From the NCBI RefSeq assembly GCF_014805625.2, contig NW_023998455.1, positions 3,363,533 through 3,427,532 of the forward strand: a stretch of 64,000 nucleotides of DNA, written 5' to 3'. The stretch comes from Glossina fuscipes. Lineage: Eukaryota > Arthropoda > Insecta > Diptera > Glossinidae. This document shows positions 61,555-64,000 of the stretch, piece after piece; within the stretch, counting starts at the first letter, position 1, and each line of letters starts with the position of its first letter. Both the position numbers and the translations under genes were made by a program. The notes under the pieces are model-generated. The model was not told the origin of the DNA. It was given only the letters and a program-made list of their open reading frames with translations, and did no database searches.

Positions 61555-61870
61555 AATGCCTTGATCGAAATGCTTACAGAAAACATTGCATAGACGGACA
61601 GACATGACTCAATCAACTCAGAATTTCACGCTGATCACGAATATATATACTTAAGTCGTAGCGTTTCTCTTTTGGTCGATAGCTTCACTTTTGCGGCCAA
61701 GAGACTGTTTACAACACACGGACAGACGGATATGCTTAAATCGATTTCGAATTGGGTGCTTATTAAGAATGTATATACTTTGTGGGATCTCTGTTTTTTC
61801 TCTCTGGGCGTTGCAAACGCTTTGACAACATGAATATACCTCCCCCCATCCTTCGGTGATGGGTATAAAA
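61555..61870 (+). repeat. Dispersed repeat (family 2/4-related ends)
   Basis: GACGGACAGACATGACTCAATC, TTTCACGCTGATCACGAATATATATAC, a second ACACGGACAGACGGATATGC, TTTGTGGGATCTCTG, GGGCGTTGCAAACGCTTTGAC, and a terminal GGTGATGGGTATAAAA. It shares its end with the 27.7 kb copy. Confidence 0.6.
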
Positions 61871-61879
61871 AATAAAATA

Positions 61880-63700
61880 AAAAGATAGAAGAAAAATGTG
61901 CAGTGTCATCACACATATGGGTAAAACATGAATATTACTGTAAATGCATTATATAAGTGTATACCAAGAAAATAGATACGCAGCGATACATAAAGATAAG
62001 AAGTAAACGAAGTTTGCCTACCAACCACCACCACCACCACACGCCGCATACTTCCGAATATCAAAATGTTACAACAGACATGTGTACATATGTGTACTTA
62101 AGTTTTACTGTCAACTCTTACGACTAAAAATAGATTTCAGTAAATAAAAAATAAATACGAAAGTTATTTAAAAAAAAAGTTCGATCCGAATCTCTTATGC
62201 CGATCAGTTAAGCTGAACACGTACATATTTGGGAAATGTTTCGATATTTTATTCCAACAGTAGGTTAGCTAAAGATTTGATAGTCATTTCTTTTTGAAAC
62301 TAACATTTTAGGGAAGGCAAGGCGAGAGTTCAATTTATAGGCAAGAATAGCAAGAAATGCTCCAAAGCTCTCTGTAGATAGATTGTTACAAAGGCGAGTA
62401 ACGCGATTGAAAAACAAACAACTCGAGGACATATGGACGAGAGAGCACGTCTAGTCAAACGGTCCTATTTATTTATAAATATTAGACATGATTGAGTTAT
62501 AGGCATTTTTTATTACTGCAGATCACATGCCCTACACAACTATTATACACATATCATAAGCTTAAGACAGCGCCCATTATACCAACGCTTAAGAATTTAT
62601 TGGAATCACTGGAATTTACTTACAACATTTTGGAATAATTGACGTCTTTTTCTTTAAAGTTGTGCGAGTGCATTTATTTATTAATTTTTCTTTTTTTTTT
62701 TTGTTGACAACAGGAAGACATCTTACCTTATTTCCTTTATATGACATACATGATTAGTTTCAATGTTCATTCATATTCATCCTTAATAAAAAGTTTTAAG
62801 TATACTGGGTTTGTCTTTTTGTTTAAAACATTCCGAAATACTCATCCGGAACCTTATAAAATATATGCACTTGTTATCTCGATCAATGGAAGATTAATCA
62901 CGTTTGTCGGTTCAAAACCTTTTTGTCTTTTGAGAGAAAAAGTAGCGGCCTAGCCTAAGTACTCTTGGTTGAACAATCGAAAAGCTCAGTGCAAGAGGTG
63001 TTCTAATCGAAACTTATCGATGAGTTTGTCCGAAAATGAACGTTTACTGCACAATGAGCAAAAAACCATAATACGTAACAAAGGTTAAGCCAGTACAAAT
63101 TTAAATTACGATCGGCGGCAGGTTACAGGAAAGAACAACCGCCGTCCAAGCACTTTTCATTCTTAACAAACGACAATCGATCAACCTTGATAATGGGAGT
63201 TATCTGTCCACTACAATTTCCATGTTTTGTGAAAAACTCGAATCTGTAATATATATATATATTACCTTGCTTCACATATTTGTCAACGGTGTCAAAATGT
63301 TCAATGGAAAATCCCTAGTCATAGATAGAGCTTCGTATTTGCTTGCACGGAAACTGTGAGCGTTCTTAATAAATATTTCTAATAAGGTTTCAATCAACTT
63401 TCTCTATCTGGATTCTAGAATACATGACGTCGCCAAAGCTTACAATATAATGTCTTGTTGTTAGCTTATTCGCGAGAAGTCACTTAATCTTTTTTCAGAA
63501 ATTCCTCTTAATTACTACGTAAATTGATTTCGATGATGATAAAAAAAAGTGGGCTATATTGGCGTTTTCGTTAAAAACGCAATGTAGCTCTGCAACACTC
63601 AATGTAATGGGCGAAAAGTTACAATATGCAAAGTGTGTAATGGAAAAAAAGACATTAAAACTTTTGAGAAAGATCTAATTTCATTACTATATCCAGGGTT
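61880..63700. other. No gene recognised
   Basis: AT-rich sequence with a short (CCA)n run near 62022-62041 and a (TA)n run near 63250. No coding stretch I can support. Confidence 0.6.
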
Positions 63701-63739
63701 TATGATCCAGAGAAGCAAAGTTTGAATAACGAGATAATA

Positions 63740-64000
63740 ACATACACTTTAAATTACCTTTTGGCAAAAAATGAAAATTCGGGTAACTACTGACACGATA
63801 GTTTTCGGATAACATTTTTAGAGATATACAGCAAAGGAGGGAGACTTTGACTAACATGCTGGTTTTTGAACAAACATTTTTCCATGATATAAAGCAAAGG
63901 AAGGAGTATTTAAGTAACATGCTAGTTTTTGAACAAAAATTTTTCTATGATATAAAGCAAAGTCAAGAGTATTTTACTAACATGCTAGTTTTTGAACAAA
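63740..64000. repeat. 63-bp tandem repeat running off the right edge
   Basis: Units end ATGCTRGTTTTTGAACAAA at 63-bp intervals: GCT at 63858, 63921 and 63984. Each carries TTTTTCYATGATATAAAGCAAAG. A more diverged unit precedes them near 63797. The array clearly continues beyond the window. Confidence 0.85.

Overview
The window looks like AT-rich nuclear DNA of a higher fly (Diptera, Schizophora). The recognisable proteins are fly/animal proteins with spliceosomal introns (GTAAGT donors, T-rich acceptors). The intergenic DNA is packed with decayed mariner, Tc1, Tigger and LINE copies, a tRNA-derived SINE, and abundant short dispersed repeats carrying GACAGACGGACAG-like tracts. I cannot fix the genus; a calyptrate such as tsetse or blowfly would fit.

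Left third (1-15.3 kb, minus strand): a gene for a secreted protein of no family I recognise. Five ordinary exons (15259 down to 10667) keep one frame for 357 codons, starting with a signal peptide. They are followed, down to the left edge, by a train of at least 24 candidate microexons of 3, 6, 9, 12, 15 or 18 nt. Each has its own AG acceptor and GT donor. Every one is a multiple of 3, all are in phase 0, and none introduces a stop. The leftmost units are visibly tandem duplicates of one another. This is the most unusual thing in the window. The gene runs off the left edge, so its terminal exon is not seen.

Middle (15.3-37 kb): no host gene recognised. It holds a Tc1-like element with paired ends, LINE relics on both strands, a mariner relic, a Tigger/pogo-like element with matching ends, two SINE copies and many dispersed repeats.

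Right-centre (37.4-52.1 kb): three host genes on the plus strand. They are the 3' part of a classical-repeat transmembrane cadherin (37389-44447), the small TFIIF subunit (46701-47616), and a flavoprotein reductase resembling the FAD/NADPH half of methionine synthase reductase without its flavodoxin domain (50224-51897). Between the last two lie a mariner with an uninterrupted 342-codon frame but a damaged catalytic triad, and a broken, apparently intronless copy of the C-terminus of exportin-2 (CSE1/CAS).

Right end (52-64 kb): AT-rich DNA, microsatellites, a third SINE copy, dispersed repeats and, at the very edge, a 63-bp tandem repeat. I recognise no host gene there. All calls rest on reading the sequence; no database search was possible.
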